A DNA stretch of 25,801 nt. Origin: Litorimonas sp964511495 (GTDB taxonomy: Bacteria > Pseudomonadota > Alphaproteobacteria > Caulobacterales > Maricaulaceae). Positions within the stretch are counted from its first letter, which is position 1; the number at the start of each line of letters is the position of its first letter. Positions 23,144 through 25,801 of the stretch are shown here, in pieces. The stretch lies in contig CAZEFT010000030.1 of assembly GCA_964511495.1 (NCBI GenBank), positions 1 to 25,801 on the forward strand. The letters run 5' to 3'. The translations under genes and the position numbers were made by a program. The notes under the pieces were generated by a model. The model made no database searches, had not been told where the DNA came from, and worked only from the letters and a program-made list of their open reading frames with translations.

Positions 23144-23686
23144 TTAAGCGGCTTTCGCAACGTCACCTTGCTTGAGGTAATTCAGCATTGTGTCGGCGTC
23201 AGAAACTTCGAAAGGATCTGTGGGGCAATCATCACCAAAACTGTCTTCGACAAACATTTTTTCAATCTGTCCGTCATTGACGAGCATGGAGTAGCGCCAG
23301 CTACGCATACCAAAGCCGAGATTGTCCTTTTTCACCAACATGCCCATTTGGCGGGTAAATTCACCGGAACCGTCGGGCAGAAGAACGATGTTTTTATTGC
23401 CCTGATCCAGACCCCATTTATACATGACGAACGCATCATTGACGGAGAGACAAACGACTTCGTCCACGCCTTCGGCCTTGAATGATTCATATAATTCATC
23501 ATAGCGCGGCAGGTGTGATGAAGAGCAAGTGGGTGTGAAAGCGCCCGGCAAAGCGAACAGAACGACTTTTTTTCCGGCGAAAAATTCAGCCGTGTTCAAG
23601 TCTTTCCACTCAAAAGGATTTGGCCCTTCGAGTTCGTCATTGCGGATACGGGTTTTCAGAGTAACATTTGGAATTTGAGTGCGCAT
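23144..23686 (-). CDS. Peroxiredoxin, Prx5 type (thiol peroxidase)
   Basis: The protein reduces hydrogen peroxide and alkyl hydroperoxides in the cytoplasm, using glutathione/glutaredoxin or thioredoxin. Its 180 residues are the full family length. The catalytic motif is PGAFTPTC at 47-54, with the peroxidatic Cys54. A further Cys79 lies in VVCLSVND, and a Cys in DDCPTDPFEVSDADTML near the C-terminus could serve as a resolving cysteine; most relatives have no Cys there. AAAGG lies 7 bases before the ATG, and a candidate promoter lies at 23730-23757. It stands alone. Confidence 0.95.
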   Translation of the reverse strand: MRTQIPNVTLKTRIRNDELEGPNPFEWKDLNTAEFFAGKKVVLFALPGAFTPTCSSSHLPRYDELYESFKAEGVDEVVCLSVNDAFVMYKWGLDQGNKNIVLLPDGSGEFTRQMGMLVKKDNLGFGMRSWRYSMLVNDGQIEKMFVEDSFGDDCPTDPFEVSDADTMLNYLKQGDVAKAA

Positions 23687-23729
23687 GAAAGAGCCTTTCT
23701 TAGAAAGATTCGGGGTTAAAATCGCGCGA

Positions 23730-23757
23730 CATATAGGGGGATAAAAACAGGCTTCAA
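23730..23757 (-). promoter_or_regulatory. Candidate promoter of the peroxiredoxin gene
   Basis: On the minus strand, TTGAAG (23752-23757), 16 bases, then TATATG (23730-23735). Transcription would start about 37 bases before the ATG. Confidence 0.55.
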
Positions 23758-23865
23758 CCCCTTAACTTGATAAAGTCTTCGGTTTCAGTGTCGCAGGTTT
23801 GCAACGCCTGAAAAAGTAAAGTGTTTCAAACGAATTTGCTCAAATTTCAGTCGAAAATCCTGAAA

Positions 23866-25350
23866 TTAGCTATCGTCTAACATGGTTTGGATAGCGGTGA
23901 CGAAATTCCCTCTCGCCACGGTTTCTTGTGCGGGGCGGCTGGATTTCCATTCTTCATTCGACTCAATCGCTTTGGCGGCTTTGGCCCCTTCATACAGGTC
24001 TTTGAGTGTGACCTCACCTTTTTCCAATTCATTACTGCCGACGAGTACGGCAATTTGCGCATTGCGCCGATCGGCATATTTCATCTGTTTGGTCACATTG
24101 CCGGAGCCGACAAAGACTTCTGCCCTGATTCCGGCGGCGCGAAGTTCTGAAGCCATTTTGAAATATTCACCCATCAGAGATTTATCAAAGGCGCAAATCA
24201 CGACAGGCGGTTTGACGCTGTCTTCAAGTGCGTTCATCCGCTCAAGAGCGGAGAGGAAACGCGACACGCCAAAGCTAAAGCCTGTGGCGGGAACCTGTTG
24301 TCCACGAAAACGGGAGACCAGATCATCATATCTTCCGCCGCCGCCAATAGAGCCGATACGGACAGGCCGCCCTTTACGGTCACGAATATCGGCCAGAAGC
24401 TCGGCTTCGAAAACAGGCCCGGTGTAATAGCCCAAGCCACGCACGATAGAGGTGTCAAAGGATACGCGGTCCGGCCCGAAACCGGTTGAGGTGAGGATTT
24501 TGTCAATCATGGCTAATTCGGCGCAACCTTCGCGACCGCGTGTTGAGTCGCCGACCAAAGTTTCCAGCGTGGCGATTGTCTTGCCGCGATCTTCATCCGA
24601 TGCGGTTGTAAAACCAAGCACAGCCTTAATGCCTGCGGCGTTTAATTTGGCCCCTTCGGTATAGTCGCCGCTTTCATCTTCGCGCCCTTCACCGAGCAGC
24701 GCTTCGACGCCGTCTGCGCCCAACCTGTCTAACTTATCAATCGCGCGGAGCACTTGAAGGCGTTGAATGGCGCCTTCATCCGTATTGGGCACGCCGGAGC
24801 TTTCTAAAATACCGTCGAGTAATTTCCGATTATTGACCCGGACGGCATATTGCCCGTCTTTCAATCCGGCGGCGCGCATCACTTCGGCGGCCAACATAAT
24901 CATCTCGGCATCAGCCGCAGGGCCGGCCGCGCCGACCGAGTCGGCATCACACTGAACAAATTCGCGGAACCGACCGGGGCCGGGCTTTTCATTGCGGTAA
25001 ACACTGCCCGCCTGATATCGGCGATAGGGTTTGGCCAGAGTGTCATAATTTTCCGCGACAAAACGGGCCAAAGGCGCGGTAAGGTCATAGCGGAGAGAGA
25101 GCCATTGTTCGTCATCATCCTGTAGGGCGAACACACCCGTATTAGGGCGGTCATCATCCGGCAGGAATTTCCCCAAAACATCGGCAAATTCAAAAGCCGG
25201 AGTTTGCAGCGGCTCAAAACCGTGCATGTCATAAACGGAAAAAGCGGCGTCGATCAGCTTACGTTCGGCGCGCAATAATTCAGCGGGTTTATCCTCAAAG
25301 CCCCGCGGACGACGGGCTTTAGGACGAAAAGGTTTCTGCTTTTTACTCAT
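23866..25350 (-). CDS. hisS: Histidyl-tRNA synthetase, alphaproteobacterial type
   Basis: The enzyme charges tRNA-His with histidine using ATP, as a class II synthetase. The 494 residues start MSKKQKPFRPKARRPRGFED, with ATG at 25350. Motif 2 is RNEKPGPGRFREFVQCD near 119-135. The histidine-specific motif is RGLGYYTGPVFEAE near 304-317, and motif 3 is GFSFGVSRF at 357-365. The anticodon-binding domain follows from ~383. RGLGYYTG differs from the usual RGLDYYN/T. This sequence type fits the divergent alphaproteobacterial HisRS class, which in some members recognises tRNA-His lacking the extra G at -1. The frame stays open 86 more codons upstream through the repeat, but that is not gene sequence. 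The ribosome-binding site is weak. Confidence 0.96.
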   Translation of the reverse strand: MSKKQKPFRPKARRPRGFEDKPAELLRAERKLIDAAFSVYDMHGFEPLQTPAFEFADVLGKFLPDDDRPNTGVFALQDDDEQWLSLRYDLTAPLARFVAENYDTLAKPYRRYQAGSVYRNEKPGPGRFREFVQCDADSVGAAGPAADAEMIMLAAEVMRAAGLKDGQYAVRVNNRKLLDGILESSGVPNTDEGAIQRLQVLRAIDKLDRLGADGVEALLGEGREDESGDYTEGAKLNAAGIKAVLGFTTASDEDRGKTIATLETLVGDSTRGREGCAELAMIDKILTSTGFGPDRVSFDTSIVRGLGYYTGPVFEAELLADIRDRKGRPVRIGSIGGGGRYDDLVSRFRGQQVPATGFSFGVSRFLSALERMNALEDSVKPPVVICAFDKSLMGEYFKMASELRAAGIRAEVFVGSGNVTKQMKYADRRNAQIAVLVGSNELEKGEVTLKDLYEGAKAAKAIESNEEWKSSRPAQETVARGNFVTAIQTMLDDS

Positions 25351-25397
25351 AAGGGGCGCTCTAACGGGAAAGCACCAAATAGGGAAGGGGGAAAGCG

Positions 25398-25801
25398 TGT
25401 AGTCCATCCGAACGCGGCCCTGCGGAGCAGGGTTAGTGAGGATGCGGCCCATTCGCGTGACCTTATAAGGTCTGCCGACCAAAGGTCGGAACGCGCGGAT
25501 GCATTCCATTCGAACGCGGCGCCTGAAAGGCGTTAGTGAGAATGCTTTACCCGCACCATACCAAGCCTTGCGACAGCAGGAGATGGATTGCCGTGTCAAG
25601 CACGGCAATGACGGGTTGGTTGTAAGTTGTTCTTATTTTTTCATATTGATTGTCTTGCCTCTTTCATTGCCCTCATGGCTCGGTTTGCTTCTCTCTTTAT
25701 TTTCTTTCTTCGTTTCGTTCGTCTGTTTCTCTATTTCGTTTCAGTCTTGGAAAAAGTGGGCGTCTGCGGGGTTGTGAGGATGTTGGCGGTAAACCACGGA
25801 T
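25398..25801. repeat. Right copy of the inverted modular palindromic repeat element
   Basis: This is the reverse complement of the left copy. Bases about 25398-25615 match ~182-393 closely, and 25749-25801 match 3-55 exactly. The middle part (~25620-25748) keeps the same length and strand-biased composition, but its sequence hardly aligns. The hairpins are conserved, with small changes: one loop reads TATA instead of TATC, and the outer stem has one broken pair (CGCGAATG). The element ends about 48 bases before the hisS start codon. No gene is seen in it. Confidence 0.85.

Noticed and set aside
23843..23867. Inverted repeat AATTTCAG/CTGAAATT at the end of hisS as a terminator
   Set aside because: The stem is A/T-rich, overlaps the stop codon and lacks a U-tract on the minus strand.

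Overview
The window is a piece of an alphaproteobacterial chromosome. The evidence is a DUF4167 gene lying between prmC and clpB, a long Ala/Glu/Lys-rich tail on ribosomal protein S16, an alphaproteobacterial-type histidyl-tRNA synthetase, and CTTG-N16/17-CYTAT heat-shock promoters before clpB. Base composition is moderate. A relative of the Maricaulales (Hyphomonas/Robiginitomaculum type) would fit, but that is inference. I see no phage, transposase, CRISPR array, tRNA or rRNA.

Layout. 1-410: gene-free repeat element. 411-2753: rpsP and ffh (minus strand, ffh with a TTG start), with a terminator and a candidate promoter. 2912-7242 (plus strand): a di-haem cytochrome peroxidase lipoprotein, a 35-codon small ORF, a 7-TM AraC-type regulator and an exported metallo-beta-lactamase-fold protein. 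7377-9753 (minus): infC, a CPBP membrane protease, rpmI and rplT. 9772-10953 (minus): a GT4 glycosyltransferase. 10977-16251 (plus): an ABHD10-like hydrolase, prmC, a DUF4167 gene and clpB. 16332-18641 (minus): a DUF4282 membrane protein with a histone-H1-like tail, and an M23 endopeptidase. 18865-22080 (plus): a YdbH-like envelope protein. 22127-23757 (minus): a YcbL-type MBL hydrolase and a peroxiredoxin, separated by about 330 bp that holds two plus-strand terminators and probable small RNAs. 23866-25350 (minus): hisS. 25398-25801: the repeat element again, inverted.

How the genes fit together. Most of the window is housekeeping: translation (rpsP, infC, rpmI, rplT, prmC, hisS), protein targeting (ffh), proteostasis (clpB), envelope assembly (M23 peptidase, YdbH, glycosyltransferase) and redox defence (peroxidase, peroxiredoxin). 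The most system-like accessory part is 4473-7242. A membrane-embedded AraC regulator lies directly upstream of a secreted two-domain hydrolase, and the gap between them carries two CCGnnnnTGGGCAG direct repeats exactly 21 bp apart, the spacing of classical AraC half-sites. Other points of interest are an AUC start codon for infC, a membrane protein with a DNA-binding-like tail, structured leaders before rpmI and the DUF4167 gene, and the modular multi-hairpin repeat at both ends. The window stops at nearly the same point of the repeat on each side, which suggests a contig broken at a multicopy repeat.
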